DNA of 64,000 nt from Flagellimonas oceani (GCF_011068285.1 NZ_CP049616.1:1468501-1532500); one strand, 5' to 3'; shown: positions 1 to 9,433, counted from the first letter of the stretch. Translations and numbers: made by a program. Notes: a model not told the origin generated them from the letters alone.

Positions 1-1497
1 GATGTGGTGTTTTCCCCGGGATATTCGGTTGGTTATTTGGAGCAAGAACCACAGCTGGACGAGAATAAGACCGTCCTTGAGGTGGTGAAGGAAGGTGTTG
101 CCGAAACCGTTGCCATTTTGGACGAGTACAACAAGATCAACGACATGTTCGGTCTGCCCGAAGTGTACGAGGATGCCGATAAGATGCAGAAGCTGATGGA
201 CAAACAAGCCGCGCTTCAAGATCAAATAGATGCTGCAAATGCTTGGGAGCTCGATACCAAATTAGAGATTGCGATGGATGCGCTACGTACTCCTGAATCC
301 GATAAAAAAATAAGTGTGCTTTCCGGTGGTGAGCGCAGAAGGGTTGCCCTCTGCCGACTGCTTTTGAAGGAACCCGATGTGTTGTTATTGGATGAGCCCA
401 CCAACCACTTGGATGCCGAATCGGTACACTGGTTGGAGCACCATTTGGCACAATATAAAGGAACCGTGATCGCCGTAACGCACGACCGTTATTTCTTGGA
501 CAATGTAGCGGGTTGGATTTTGGAATTGGACCGCGGTGAGGGAATTCCATGGAAAGGGAATTATTCCAGCTGGTTGGACCAAAAGGCCAAAAGACTGGAA
601 CAAGAGAGCAAACAGGCCTCCAAGCGTCAAAAAACGTTGGAACGAGAGCTGGATTGGGTGCGCCAAGGTGCCAAAGGAAGACAGGCCAAACAAAAGGCAC
701 GTTTAAAGAATTACGATAAGCTCCTCAGCCAAGATCAAAAACAAATGGAGGAAAAGTTGGAGATCTACATTCCAAATGGACCTCGATTGGGCACCAATGT
801 AATCGAGGCCAAAGGGGTAAGCAAAGCTTTTGGCGATAAATTATTGTACGAAAACTTGAACTTTAACCTGCCACAAGCAGGTATCGTTGGTATAATCGGT
901 CCAAACGGTGCCGGTAAGACCACTATATTCAAGATGATCATGGGAGAGGAAACTCCCGATAAAGGAGAATTCATTGTTGGGGATACGGCAAAACTTGCCT
1001 ATGTGGACCAATCCCATTCAAACATCGACCCCGATAAATCCATTTGGGAAAACTTCAGCGATAGCCAAGAGTTGATCATGATGGGAGGAAAGCAGGTAAA
1101 TTCCCGTGCCTATTTGAGCCGTTTTAATTTTTCGGGAAGCGAGCAGAACAAAAAGGTGAACATGCTTTCCGGAGGTGAACGGAACCGACTGCATTTGGCC
1201 ATGACCTTAAAAGAGGAGGGCAACGTGCTGCTATTGGATGAGCCTACCAACGATTTGGATGTAAACACACTACGTGCGTTGGAAGAAGGTCTGGAAAACT
1301 TTGCCGGTTGTGCTGTGATAATCTCGCACGACAGATGGTTCTTGGACAGAATCTGTACACACATTTTGGCATTCGAGGGCGACTCTCAGGTATACTTTTT
1401 CGAAGGTTCGTTCTCAGATTATGAGGAGAACAAAAAGAAACGCTTGGGAACGGATATCATGCCCAAGCGTATCAAGTACAAAAAATTGATTCGTTGA
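1..1497 (+). CDS. ettA: Energy-dependent translational throttle protein EttA (ABC-F ATPase), 5' truncated by window
   Basis: ABC-F family ATPase that binds the ribosomal E site and couples translation to ATP level. The frame is open from base 1, so the true start lies upstream; about 60 N-terminal residues, including the first Walker A, are missing compared with the usual 555-565 residues. Visible: first-domain signature LSGGERRR and Walker B LLLDEPTNHLD (visible residues about 105-138); the inter-domain P-site linker rich in K/R/Q (about 195-245); second-domain Walker A GPNGAGKTT (about 300), signature LSGGERNR (about 390), Walker B LLLDEPTNDLD, and H-loop ISHDRWFLD. The C-terminus ends in a basic tail typical of EttA. 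The stop is a tandem TGA-TAA. It converges with the next gene across only 14 bases. Confidence 0.95.
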   Translation, partial: DVVFSPGYSVGYLEQEPQLDENKTVLEVVKEGVAETVAILDEYNKINDMFGLPEVYEDADKMQKLMDKQAALQDQIDAANAWELDTKLEIAMDALRTPESDKKISVLSGGERRRVALCRLLLKEPDVLLLDEPTNHLDAESVHWLEHHLAQYKGTVIAVTHDRYFLDNVAGWILELDRGEGIPWKGNYSSWLDQKAKRLEQESKQASKRQKTLERELDWVRQGAKGRQAKQKARLKNYDKLLSQDQKQMEEKLEIYIPNGPRLGTNVIEAKGVSKAFGDKLLYENLNFNLPQAGIVGIIGPNGAGKTTIFKMIMGEETPDKGEFIVGDTAKLAYVDQSHSNIDPDKSIWENFSDSQELIMMGGKQVNSRAYLSRFNFSGSEQNKKVNMLSGGERNRLHLAMTLKEEGNVLLLDEPTNDLDVNTLRALEEGLENFAGCAVIISHDRWFLDRICTHILAFEGDSQVYFFEGSFSDYEENKKKRLGTDIMPKRIKYKKLIR

Positions 1498-1511
1498 TAA
1501 GAGGGGAGGAA

Positions 1512-2189
1512 TTATTCTTCTCCGCCGAGATTTTTGATTCCTTCCTCCAATAATTTTTTCGCTTTTTCCAAATATGCTTTTTGGTGGGCAGCCAAGCTGT
1601 TTGCATCTTGACTGTTTCCAGACGTGGAACCAATTGAGTTGGAAAGCTCCACCAATTGTTGAATGGCCTGTTCCGCGGATTGGAGTTTGTCACCGGCATG
1701 TTTTTCAAAAACCTTGATCATTTCCAGTTCCATGGATTGTACGGAAGCGGTTTCGGAACTTTCTTCCGCGGTTTCATCATCACTGTAAGTTTCTACCGAA
1801 GCTACCGTTGTTGAAGTTCCAAGAGTACATTCATCAATAATGGTAATGAGCTCGTTGATTTCACCGATGGCCTTTTTGGTAAAGAACCTTCCAGCTTCCC
1901 AATCGGCAGGCTCAATGGCCTTGTCCAAAGTTTCCATGGCATCCAAGGTCTTGTTCCTGGCCTTGTCACAACTACATTCTTCCATAAAACTTTGTCCGCT
2001 TTCCAAAGCGGTCAAAGCACGTTCGGCGTAGTACATTTGGTGCTCAAAGTTGGTGGCTTCCATGGCTTTTTTGCCATGACTTAGCGCATAGGTAACTTTA
2101 GCGTAAAAATTATCACATTGATTGGAGTAGGTAGCTTGTATGGCAAAAAGAAACGCCATCACTACAAAAACATGGGATTTGGGAGCCAT
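1512..2189 (-). CDS. Exported helical protein of unknown function
   Basis: 225 residues. An N-terminal signal peptide (about residues 1-22, hydrophobic VFVVMAFLFAIQA) is followed by a mostly helical domain with spaced cysteines (NQC, EECSC, DEC), which suggests an oxidised exported protein. The middle (about 120-150) is a Ser/Thr/Glu-rich linker, and the C-terminus is again charged helix. I do not recognise a family with confidence; similar secreted proteins are common in Flavobacteriaceae. It converges with ettA and is probably monocistronic. Confidence 0.7.
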   Translation of the reverse strand: MAPKSHVFVVMAFLFAIQATYSNQCDNFYAKVTYALSHGKKAMEATNFEHQMYYAERALTALESGQSFMEECSCDKARNKTLDAMETLDKAIEPADWEAGRFFTKKAIGEINELITIIDECTLGTSTTVASVETYSDDETAEESSETASVQSMELEMIKVFEKHAGDKLQSAEQAIQQLVELSNSIGSTSGNSQDANSLAAHQKAYLEKAKKLLEEGIKNLGGEE

Positions 2190-2258
2190 ATTCGAGTATT
2201 TGATTAGGTTACTAAGTTTGTTTGTCTAACGGCTAAACTACAATTTTATTTCAATATT

Positions 2259-3056
2259 CTAAAAATCTTCTGTTGGATACCAATCCCATTGCACCACTTC
2301 AATATTGGAATCACCGTTGTTCACCAAGGTCTTGAACTGCCCAACATCGCTTACGTCCGGTCTGCCTCTATAATGGTAAGGATAGACTTGATCGGGCTTA
2401 AATTCCAAAACGGCATCGGCCGCACTTTCCACCGTCATGGTGTAGGGTAGGTTCATACAGATGAATGCTTTATCAATATTTTCCAAAGCACGCATTTCCG
2501 GGATGTCCTCGGTATCCCCCGAAAAATAGATGCGTTCGTCACCAAAGGTGAACACATAGCCATTTCCTCTTCCTTTTACATGAAAATCTTTAGCTTCTTC
2601 CCGTAAGTTGTACATGGGGATGGCCTTTACCGTAAAACCAGCAATGTCTTTGCTTTCACCATTTTTCATAGTGGTTGTTTTTGAGGAAAGATTTTCCTCC
2701 ATTTGTAAAACAACGGCATCGGGAGCGATGATCTGAACCCCTTCCAAATCCAATTCGTTTAAGGTCTCTGGATTAAAATGGTCTCCGTGTATATCGGTAA
2801 TAAAAATAATATCTGGTGATTTTTGACCTTCAAAAGCGGCCTTTCCACCAACAGGGTCTATATATATGGTATGGTCGTCCCATTCGATTACCGCGGTGGC
2901 ATGTTCTATCGGAATAATGTTGGCTGCAGCAGGCGCTTCGACCTCAACAGCTGTTTTTTCAACATCCGCTGTTTCTTCCTGTTTCTTTTCCTTTTGCTTG
3001 CAGGAAACCATCAAAAGTAAGAGTGCCCCAATGGTTGTGGTGATATTTTTTTTCAT
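2259..3056 (-). CDS. MBL-fold metal-dependent hydrolase, predicted lipoprotein
   Basis: 265 residues of the UlaG-like/Lactamase_B_3 metallo-beta-lactamase fold. The N-terminus is a lipoprotein signal with lipobox ending in VSC at about Cys19, then a Lys/Glu-rich linker, so the enzyme is expected to be membrane-anchored in the periplasm or outer membrane. Metal-site motifs: DIHGDHF (H-G-D-H, about residues 93-98), FSGDTED (Asp ligand, about 180), and a C-terminal YPYHYRG histidine (about 228). The first histidine of the usual HxHxDH is replaced (DIHGDH). Substrate unknown; family members hydrolyse lactones or phosphoesters. It is divergent from the coiled-coil gene at 3225. Confidence 0.8.
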   Translation of the reverse strand: MKKNITTTIGALLLLMVSCKQKEKKQEETADVEKTAVEVEAPAAANIIPIEHATAVIEWDDHTIYIDPVGGKAAFEGQKSPDIIFITDIHGDHFNPETLNELDLEGVQIIAPDAVVLQMEENLSSKTTTMKNGESKDIAGFTVKAIPMYNLREEAKDFHVKGRGNGYVFTFGDERIYFSGDTEDIPEMRALENIDKAFICMNLPYTMTVESAADAVLEFKPDQVYPYHYRGRPDVSDVGQFKTLVNNGDSNIEVVQWDWYPTEDF

Positions 3057-3224
3057 AATGAATTCATTTTTATCCTTTTAAAAATAAGGGATTATGGGTA
3101 GAATTATAATTTTTTGTGAAGATTATTTTCATCCAAATAATCCAAATACAAATCCCATGCGTATATAAACCAAACACGATTGATTAAAAAACCTTAAACG
3201 TAGAATCAATTAAAACAAAAAGTT

Positions 3225-4115
3225 ATGACTGAAACAAAAAATAACAATAACGGATTGAAGGTAATAGCAGGTCTGTTAGGCGTAGTTCTTTTGGGAACCA
3301 TTATTTACACGGTTAGTCTTTATCAAGATAAAAAAGCTACAGCAGAAGCACTTACTCAAGAAAAAGAATTGGTTGTAGAGGATTTGAACAATTTGAAGTC
3401 CGAGTATGACAAAGCTATTTTGGAAAGCAATGCCACTAACGAAGAGTTGGTTGCAGCTAGAGACAATATCGCAAAGTATATTGATTCCGTGAGCAGCATG
3501 AAAGCTGATATCGCTACACTTTCCCGTTACAGAAGACAAGTAAGCGTTCTTAAGGCCGAAAGGGAGGAATTATTGAAGCAAGTGGATTCCTTGACACAAT
3601 CCAACAGTTTGTTGGCCATGCAAAGGGACAGCACTTTTGCTGAGTTGGAGCAACAAACCGTATTCAACGATTCTTTGATCATCCAGAACACTCAATTGGC
3701 CGATGCCGTTGAAAAAGGTTCTGCACTTAACCTTAGTACTATTAGTGTTGATGCCATCAAGGAAAGAAACAGTGGTAAATTGGTTTCTACCTCTAGAGCT
3801 AGAGCCACAGATAAATTCAAAGTTTGTTTTACCATTGCCGATAACGTAATCGCCGAAGCTGGTGACAGAGAATTCTATATCGAAGTTCTTGGACCACAAG
3901 GTAACGTATTGGGTGAAGGTTTGACAAAAACTACGGAAGATGGTAGCTCACTTACTTACAGTAAAGGAACCAACTTCTATTACGAAAACGATGCGCTGGA
4001 TGTTTGCGACTATATAAACAAGCCTAGTGGCGATTTCCAAGATGGAAACTACATGGTAAATGTTTATGACAACAAATTGAAATTGTTGGGTACTTCCAGC
4101 TTTGAATTGAAATAG
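3225..4115 (+). CDS. Membrane-anchored coiled-coil protein of unknown function
   Basis: 296 residues. A transmembrane anchor near the N-terminus (about residues 12-30, VIAGLLGVVLLGTIIYTVSL) is followed by a long heptad-rich coiled coil (about 35-165) and a C-terminal beta-rich domain (about 185-296, ending in SFELK). The arrangement suggests an inner-membrane protein with its coiled coil in the periplasm. The family is recognisable across Flavobacteriaceae, but I know no assigned function. It is followed by a strong intrinsic terminator, so it is the last gene of its transcript. The 168-base gap upstream is shared with the divergent MBL gene. Confidence 0.75.
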   Translation: MTETKNNNNGLKVIAGLLGVVLLGTIIYTVSLYQDKKATAEALTQEKELVVEDLNNLKSEYDKAILESNATNEELVAARDNIAKYIDSVSSMKADIATLSRYRRQVSVLKAEREELLKQVDSLTQSNSLLAMQRDSTFAELEQQTVFNDSLIIQNTQLADAVEKGSALNLSTISVDAIKERNSGKLVSTSRARATDKFKVCFTIADNVIAEAGDREFYIEVLGPQGNVLGEGLTKTTEDGSSLTYSKGTNFYYENDALDVCDYINKPSGDFQDGNYMVNVYDNKLKLLGTSSFELK

Positions 4116-4140
4116 TAACACACACTATCACCATAACTAA

Positions 4141-4176
4141 AAATGCCCGTCCAATTTTGGACGGGCATTTTTTATG
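4141..4176 (+). terminator. Rho-independent terminator after the coiled-coil gene
   Basis: Perfect 12-bp stem (4141-4152 pairs with 4159-4170) with a 6-base loop AATTTT, followed by T residues. It lies 26 bases after the stop at 4115. Confidence 0.92.
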
Positions 4177-4221
4177 TTTTCAACCTGAGTTCGATTATTA
4201 TTTTTGACCTTGAAAATGCCG

Positions 4222-4257
4222 CGTCACTTCGAGTGCGAAGCGTATCGAGAAGTGGCA
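4222..4257. repeat. REP-like palindromic repeat, copy 1
   Basis: Contains the 19-mer TTCGAGTGCGAAGCGTATC (4228-4246), which recurs exactly, inverted, at 14551-14569. Here it is framed by the 6-bp inverted repeat CACTTC...GAAGTG; the other copy has CAGTTC...GAACTG. Both copies sit between the 3' ends of convergent genes. Confidence 0.75.
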
Positions 4258-4365
4258 TTTTAGGACTGGAAATCGTTGTTTTTGATCTACCTGCCGGCTC
4301 TCAAACAGGCGATTTAAAATCACAACTTTCCAATAATCGAATTCGAGTTTCCAAGTTTCATTCGC

Positions 4366-5763
4366 TTATTTAAGACTGCCCACCATATCTTCCGGTTTTA
4401 CCCACTCATCATATTCTTCAGCAGTAACATACCCTAGATTAATGGCCTCTTCCCTTAAAGTAGTACCATTTTTATGGGCCGTATTGGCAATCTCGGCGGC
4501 TTTGTAGTAGCCGATTTTGGTATTCAAAGCGGTAACCAACATCAACGAATTGTTCAGCAAAGTTTTAATGATCTCGTGGTTTGGTTCAATTCCAGCAGCA
4601 CAGTTTTCATCAAAACTTACACAGGCATCCCCAATAAGTTGGGCGGATTGTAAAATATTTGCTGCCATAACAGGTTTGAACACATTTAGTTCGTAATGCC
4701 CCTGTGTGCCACCAACGCTAATGGCCACATCGTTGCCCATAACCTGTGCGCAAACCATGGTAATGGCCTCACATTGGGTAGGGTTTACTTTACCCGGCAT
4801 TATGGAGCTTCCCGGTTCGTTGGCAGGGATTATGATTTCACCGATTCCGGAACGTGGCCCTGAGGCCATCATACGGATATCGTTCGCGATTTTGTTCAAA
4901 GAAACCGCTAATTGTTTCAATGCACCATGACTTTCCACAATGGCATCGTGTGCGGCAAGTGCTTCGAACTTGTTCTCCGCAGTAACAAAAGGTTTCCCGG
5001 TAAACTCGGCAATGTATTTGGCTACAAGCACATCGTAGCCTTTTGGTGTATTCAAACCAGTACCCACGGCGGTTCCGCCAAGAGCAAGTTCACTCAAGTG
5101 GGGCAATGTATTTTTTAACGCTTTCAACCCATGGTTCAATTGTGAAACGTAGCCTGAAAATTCCTGGCCCAAGGTTAGGGGAGTGGCATCCATTAAATGG
5201 GTTCTGCCAATCTTGACCACATCCTTGAATTCTTTGGATTTTTTCTCCAAGGTATCCCTAAGTTGCTCCACACCGGGAATGGTGACCTCCACAATTTTTT
5301 TGTAGGCCGCAATGTGCATTCCCGTTGGGAAAGTATCGTTGGAGGACTGACTCTTGTTCACATCATCGTTGGGCTGAATGGTTTTTTCGCCCTCTCCGAT
5401 TTTTTTACCGGCAATTTCGTGCGCGCGGTTGGCAATTACCTCGTTCACGTTCATGTTGCTCTGGGTACCCGAACCGGTTTGCCATATGACCAAAGGAAAT
5501 TGGTCATCGTGCTTGCCATCAAGAATTTCATCACAGACTTGGGCAATAAGATCTCTTTTTTCTTGGCTCAGCACTCCAAGTTTGTGATTGGTGTAGGCCG
5601 CCGCCTTTTTTAAATAAGCAAATCCGTACACCACATCCAAGGGCATGGAAGCAGGAGCACCAATTTTAAAGTTGTTTCGGGAACGTTCGGTTTGGGCGCC
5701 CCAATATTTATCGGCGGGTACTTTTACCTCGCCCATGGTATCTTTTTCAATCCTGAAACTCAT
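4366..5763 (-). CDS. fumC: Fumarate hydratase, class II
   Basis: 465 residues, the normal length for the iron-independent class II fumarase that interconverts fumarate and malate in the TCA cycle (cytoplasm, homotetramer). The family signature [15 protein letters not shown] is intact (about residues 319-333), and the substrate-binding [12 protein letters not shown] (about 96-107) and [10 protein letters not shown] (about 185-194) regions are present. The start at 5763 agrees with the usual N-terminus ([14 protein letters not shown]). A TAnnTTTG-type -7 box (TACCTTTG) lies about 20 bases upstream, so transcription is probably from its own promoter. Confidence 0.97.
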   Translation of the reverse strand: MSFRIEKDTMGEVKVPADKYWGAQTERSRNNFKIGAPASMPLDVVYGFAYLKKAAAYTNHKLGVLSQEKRDLIAQVCDEILDGKHDDQFPLVIWQTGSGTQSNMNVNEVIANRAHEIAGKKIGEGEKTIQPNDDVNKSQSSNDTFPTGMHIAAYKKIVEVTIPGVEQLRDTLEKKSKEFKDVVKIGRTHLMDATPLTLGQEFSGYVSQLNHGLKALKNTLPHLSELALGGTAVGTGLNTPKGYDVLVAKYIAEFTGKPFVTAENKFEALAAHDAIVESHGALKQLAVSLNKIANDIRMMASGPRSGIGEIIIPANEPGSSIMPGKVNPTQCEAITMVCAQVMGNDVAISVGGTQGHYELNVFKPVMAANILQSAQLIGDACVSFDENCAAGIEPNHEIIKTLLNNSLMLVTALNTKIGYYKAAEIANTAHKNGTTLREEAINLGYVTAEEYDEWVKPEDMVGSLK

Positions 5764-5782
5764 AGTTTAAAATTTTGTCCTA

Positions 5783-5790
5783 CAAAGGTA
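5783..5790 (-). promoter_or_regulatory. Bacteroidota -7 box upstream of fumC
   Basis: Minus-strand TACCTTTG fits the TAnnTTTG consensus of the major Bacteroidota sigma factor, 20 bases before the fumC ATG. No clear -33 TTTG was identified. Confidence 0.5.
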
Positions 5791-5875
5791 GGATATAGGG
5801 TATTTATATGGTAGTTCATCGAGATAAATACACTTTTTTTTGTACATCTATTTGCTTTTTTTGATAAGAAGAAAG

Positions 5876-5883
5876 TATCTTTG
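5876..5883 (+). promoter_or_regulatory. Bacteroidota -7 box upstream of the 57-codon gene
   Basis: TATCTTTG matches TAnnTTTG exactly. TTTG sequences lie upstream at 5851-5854 (21-base spacing) and 5860-5863. The start codon at 5904 is 20 bases downstream. Confidence 0.6.
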
Positions 5884-5903
5884 TTAAAACAAAAGGAGTA
5901 AAG

Positions 5904-6077
5904 ATGTTCGAATTTGACCAATATTTAGGTTTTTTAGCTTTTCTAACAATTTTGACAATCGGTTTTTGGTTGATGATATTCTTGTTGACCTTTGTAGTAC
6001 CTTACTGGTTGATCGGTAACCTAAGGGAAATGTATAAAGAAAGAAAAGAGGCCAAACGCGCCCAGCTCGAAGAATAA
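5904..6077 (+). CDS. Small membrane protein, 57 residues
   Basis: ATG at 5904 with an upstream purine-rich AAAGGAG (5892-5898), open for 57 codons to TAA at 6075. The product starts MFEFDQYLGFLAFLTIL; residues about 8-37 form one long or two short transmembrane segments, followed by a charged cytoplasmic-type tail (REMYKERKEAKRAQLEE). It has its own -7 box and an intrinsic terminator directly after the stop, so it is very likely a real monocistronic gene. Function unknown. An open frame on the opposite strand over the same bases has no such signals. Confidence 0.75.
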   Translation: MFEFDQYLGFLAFLTILTIGFWLMIFLLTFVVPYWLIGNLREMYKERKEAKRAQLEE

Positions 6078-6087
6078 GATATACGAA

Positions 6088-6110
6088 AAGAAGCATTTGG
6101 CTTCTTTTTT
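6088..6110 (+). terminator. Rho-independent terminator after the 57-codon gene
   Basis: Stem AAGAAGC/GCTTCTT (6088-6094 with 6100-6106), loop ATTTG, followed by T residues to 6110. Confidence 0.85.
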
Positions 6111-6125
6111 ATTTTAACCTAATTT

Positions 6126-6164
6126 AAAAATAGCCTTTAATCCATTAAGGGCTATTTTTTTTTT
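6126..6164. terminator. Second terminator-like hairpin, possibly bidirectional
   Basis: 15-bp stem with one G-T pair (6126-6140 with 6145-6159) and loop TCCA, flanked by A-rich and T-rich tracts, so it could act in either direction. Confidence 0.7.
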
Positions 6165-6202
6165 GACCATATGCGATATGTTGAAATTCAACATTAAACC
6201 AT

Positions 6203-6233
6203 AAAAAAAGCAGCCAAATGGGCTGCTTTTTTA
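6203..6233 (-). terminator. Rho-independent terminator of the outer-membrane barrel gene
   Basis: Stem AAAGCAGCC/GGCTGCTTT with loop AAATG. Read on the minus strand it is followed by a T run and lies about 30 bases after the stop at 6264. Confidence 0.85.
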
Positions 6234-6263
6234 TTTAAGTTTCGGGGGAACCTATTCGTTTTT

Positions 6264-8780
6264 TTAAAATTGGCCTTCTTCGAATTCGCCACCATCTTGT
6301 CTTTCTTGTCTGCCTCGCTTTTTCTGCTCGTTGATACGATAGATGAACGAAACCCTTAACTGGCGCTGCCTCCATTGAAAGTCACTGTCTTGCTCGAAAA
6401 AATCCGTGGTGGTGAACGAGCTTCTTTTTCTTGAGTTCAAAAGATCTTGCACGTTCAAGGAAATAGTGGCATTATCGTTTAAAAGATCTTTGCTGAACGC
6501 TAGGTCAATTGACAAAATACCATCGGAACGCCCTTGGATATCATCGGATGCGCCTCGGTAGAATGCATTGGTTTGCCAGTCGATTTTCCACGGCAGTTCC
6601 ACTTTGGAGCTAAAGCGCCCAAACCAGCTATTGTTGGATTGGCTATAATCGACACCATTGAATTCACCATCAAGACTGAACCTAAAGAAATTGACACTAC
6701 CGTTAAGTCGGAGCCACTTTGTAGGATTGTAAAGCATGCCCACTTCAGCACCTGTTCTATCGTTTGTTGCCAAGTTAAAAGGAATGTTCCTGATCACCTC
6801 AACTTGCGATCCTCCCGGTCCGGTAATGAACACCTGTTCCTGGACTCTTTGAAATGCATCGGTCTCTCTTTGATAGTACACGGATGAAGTCAAGGTAAGT
6901 TTATCCCATCGCTTTAAATAGCCCAAATCGAATGCATTTGAAAATGCTGGGCGAAGGTTGGGGTTACCTTGAAAAATATTCGTTCTACTGCTTCTGGATG
7001 GGAACGGATTCAAAAACCAGCTCCAAGGACGATTGATCCTTCTATTGTATCCCAAAGAAACATTCTCTCTTTCCGTAAACTCGTAGATTAGGTTGACCGT
7101 TGGGAAGAGACCTGTATAGTTGTTATCAAAATCTGTATCTATAGGAAATGAAAATTCTTCCTGTAGCTCCTCTTCGGTAAGTTCGGACTCAATTTTACCC
7201 TTTAATTGGGTGCTCTCCATCCGAAGCCCCAAAAGAAAGTTGAAGTCGCCAAATTTTGAGCCATACTGGGAATATAGCGCGTGGACATTCTGGGTGAAAT
7301 CAAAAACATTGGTCTGATTCACATTTACTTCCAGCATACCGTTCGCGTTTTCCTGAAGCAGACGGTAATCTGTAACTTCATTTTCAAATGTTCCACGATA
7401 TCCAGCTTCAAACTGAGAACCTTCACCAAACGGGAGCACATAATCACTCTGAACCAAATATTCTGTTTGATCCTGTAGGGAAGAGGTCTCTTCCATTGGA
7501 ATAGCGATATCGGTATTGTCTGTATTGTTGTAACGAACAGGTTCGGCTATGTATCCGTTTTGACTTTCTTCGTCTACCGAGAATTGCACATCGGCAGTCA
7601 AAACCTGTCCATCTTCATCAAGTCTATTGATATAATTTAACGAAATTTGATGGGTATTATCTTTTTCAGTCTCCAGTTCACTTCTTGTGGTACCTACCTG
7701 TGGATCATTGTTTAAAAAATAATCGTTTACGTTTGTGGTAAGATCCTCATCGCTTCCTGTCCTGTAGAAATAAGAACCTGTTATGGACGATTGTTCACTG
7801 AAGAAATACTCCATTCCAAAATTCAGATTGACCCCACGATTGATTCTGTCGATATCCCTATCCTCTATATTTCTATCGTAAGCAATACTGTCCAAAAAAG
7901 CATCCTGCCTTGGGTCAAAATATCTGGTATCAAAAAAACCGTTACCAGGCCCTTCCCTATATCGGTAGCCAACTGTGGTAAAAAAATTGAACTTGTCCGT
8001 TCTTAGGTTGGCATTGGCCGTTATACCACCATTGGTCGGGTGGCCTCCATACAAATTGACGGATCCATTGAACCCGAGTGTTTTTTCTCTTTTTAGAACA
8101 ATATTTAAAATACCAGCAGTGCCTTCGGCATCATACCTAGCGGAAGGACTGGTGATAACCTCCACTTTTTCTATGGCATCTGCTGGCAATTGTTGTAGGG
8201 CTTCGGTAGATCCAAAACCGGCAAGTGCAGAGGGTTTGCCATTGATCAGAATACGAACGTTTTCGTTTCCACGAAGACTGATGGCACCATCGATATCCAC
8301 ATTTACGGAAGGCACGTTGCTAAGCGCGTCACTAATTGTAGCGCCGCTTGTGGTAAGGTCTTTACCGATATTGTAAATTTTCTTGTCCAATCTTACCTCA
8401 ACGGTGGTTTTTTCACCGACTACTTCAACTTCCGCAAGTTGGGCCACGTCCGGGGATAAAGTGATGGAACCCAGATTGGTGTCCAAATTATAGGTTTGGC
8501 CTTGTTTGGAATAGGTCTTGTAAGAAATAAATTCGACCCTTATGTTGTAAGTTCCGGGAGCGGTCTCGATTTCAAAATTACCATCGATGTCAGTTATGCC
8601 ACCTGTAACCTGGTCTGGACTCTCTGCACTTTGCAACACAAAGGTTGCGTATTCCAAAGGTTGTCCGGATTCTGAATCGACTACCTTTCCTGAAATTGTA
8701 ATGGAATTTTGGTTTTGCTGGGCTAATCCTTGAAATGTGGTCAGTACGATTAGCAGCAACGGGATTAATATCCTTTGCAT
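6264..8780 (-). CDS. TonB-dependent-receptor-like outer membrane beta-barrel protein with carboxypeptidase-like N-domain
   Basis: About 838 residues from the preferred start at 8780 (MQRILIPLLLIVLTTF, a clean signal peptide); an in-frame ATG 21 bases upstream would put charged residues before it. After the signal: a CarboxypepD_reg-like beta-sandwich (about 25-110, ISGKVVDSESGQPLEYATFV), a plug domain (about 125-230, with VEVITSPSARYDAEGTAGI) and a large OMP_b-brl_3-type barrel to the C-terminal Phe. Proteins of this class import large ligands or siderophores, or act as outer-membrane channels of unknown substrate. No SusD partner is adjacent, so the ligand cannot be inferred. A terminator follows. 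Confidence 0.88.
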   Translation of the reverse strand: MQRILIPLLLIVLTTFQGLAQQNQNSITISGKVVDSESGQPLEYATFVLQSAESPDQVTGGITDIDGNFEIETAPGTYNIRVEFISYKTYSKQGQTYNLDTNLGSITLSPDVAQLAEVEVVGEKTTVEVRLDKKIYNIGKDLTTSGATISDALSNVPSVNVDIDGAISLRGNENVRILINGKPSALAGFGSTEALQQLPADAIEKVEVITSPSARYDAEGTAGILNIVLKREKTLGFNGSVNLYGGHPTNGGITANANLRTDKFNFFTTVGYRYREGPGNGFFDTRYFDPRQDAFLDSIAYDRNIEDRDIDRINRGVNLNFGMEYFFSEQSSITGSYFYRTGSDEDLTTNVNDYFLNNDPQVGTTRSELETEKDNTHQISLNYINRLDEDGQVLTADVQFSVDEESQNGYIAEPVRYNNTDNTDIAIPMEETSSLQDQTEYLVQSDYVLPFGEGSQFEAGYRGTFENEVTDYRLLQENANGMLEVNVNQTNVFDFTQNVHALYSQYGSKFGDFNFLLGLRMESTQLKGKIESELTEEELQEEFSFPIDTDFDNNYTGLFPTVNLIYEFTERENVSLGYNRRINRPWSWFLNPFPSRSSRTNIFQGNPNLRPAFSNAFDLGYLKRWDKLTLTSSVYYQRETDAFQRVQEQVFITGPGGSQVEVIRNIPFNLATNDRTGAEVGMLYNPTKWLRLNGSVNFFRFSLDGEFNGVDYSQSNNSWFGRFSSKVELPWKIDWQTNAFYRGASDDIQGRSDGILSIDLAFSKDLLNDNATISLNVQDLLNSRKRSSFTTTDFFEQDSDFQWRQRQLRVSFIYRINEQKKRGRQERQDGGEFEEGQF

Positions 8781-8881
8781 AGTTTGATTTTTACGCTGCA
8801 AAAATTGAAGGAAAAAAAGTGGATGCGAAATATAAATCCCCCAACAACGTAATTGAACCTGCGAATGACCTTAAAGAATTG

Positions 8882-9364
8882 TTAACCCTTGTCTTTTTTC
8901 TTCTTTTTCTTCTTTTTCTTTTTGGCCTTGAAGTGGTTTTCTTGTAGTTCCATAAAGGCTTCAAACTTGTCTTCGGGAAGGCCTGCTTTTAGTTCGGCAT
9001 CCTGGCGTCGCTTTATTTTTTCGACCTCTTCTTTCATCTTTAGGGGTTCCAAGCCAAGAATTTGAAGTTCTATCCGTTGTTGAACAGAGGTCACCAATGA
9101 GGTACGTACGACCGCCTGCTCAAAAGGATCTAAATCAATGGCCTCGGTAATGGATGGCATTTGTTCGTCCACAAGTTCTTCGGCCGTAGGGGGCGTTTCC
9201 TCCTTTTGACTTTCAACAGGGCCCGCTTGGGGCACATAACTACGTCCTCTACCATATCTGCCATAACCGTAAGGGGAGCCGTAGCCGTACTGGGCAACCA
9301 CATCGTTCATGGCCAATAAGCCAATAAATAAGGTTATTAGGAAGAGTGTTTGTTTGCTTTTCAT
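8882..9364 (-). CDS. Exported helical protein with poly-lysine C-terminus
   Basis: 160 residues: signal peptide (about 1-24), a short Gly/Tyr/Arg-rich segment (about 25-45), a helical domain (about 65-145) and a near-continuous run of about a dozen lysines before the terminal DKG. The helical part, with DPFEQAVVR and LPEDKFEAFMEL, resembles the pattern of Bacteroidota Spy/CpxP-like proteins; that is inference from style only. The lysine run is coded by a homopolymer-prone AAG/AAA tract, so its exact length should be read with caution. A TATCTTTA -7-like sequence lies just upstream of the start on the minus strand. Confidence 0.7.
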   Translation of the reverse strand: MKSKQTLFLITLFIGLLAMNDVVAQYGYGSPYGYGRYGRGRSYVPQAGPVESQKEETPPTAEELVDEQMPSITEAIDLDPFEQAVVRTSLVTSVQQRIELQILGLEPLKMKEEVEKIKRRQDAELKAGLPEDKFEAFMELQENHFKAKKKKKKKKKKDKG

Positions 9365-9433
9365 GGGGGTAAAGATACTATTTAGGTTGAATTTAATAGT
9401 GCAACCTATGTTAAATGTAATTGGTTATCAGAA

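Noticed and set aside
137..700. Minus-strand 187-codon frame inside ettA
   Set aside because: It is a shadow frame; the plus-strand product has all ABC-F motifs.
5884..6096. Minus-strand 70-codon frame over the small membrane gene
   Set aside because: Promoter, ribosome-binding site and terminator all fit the plus-strand frame.
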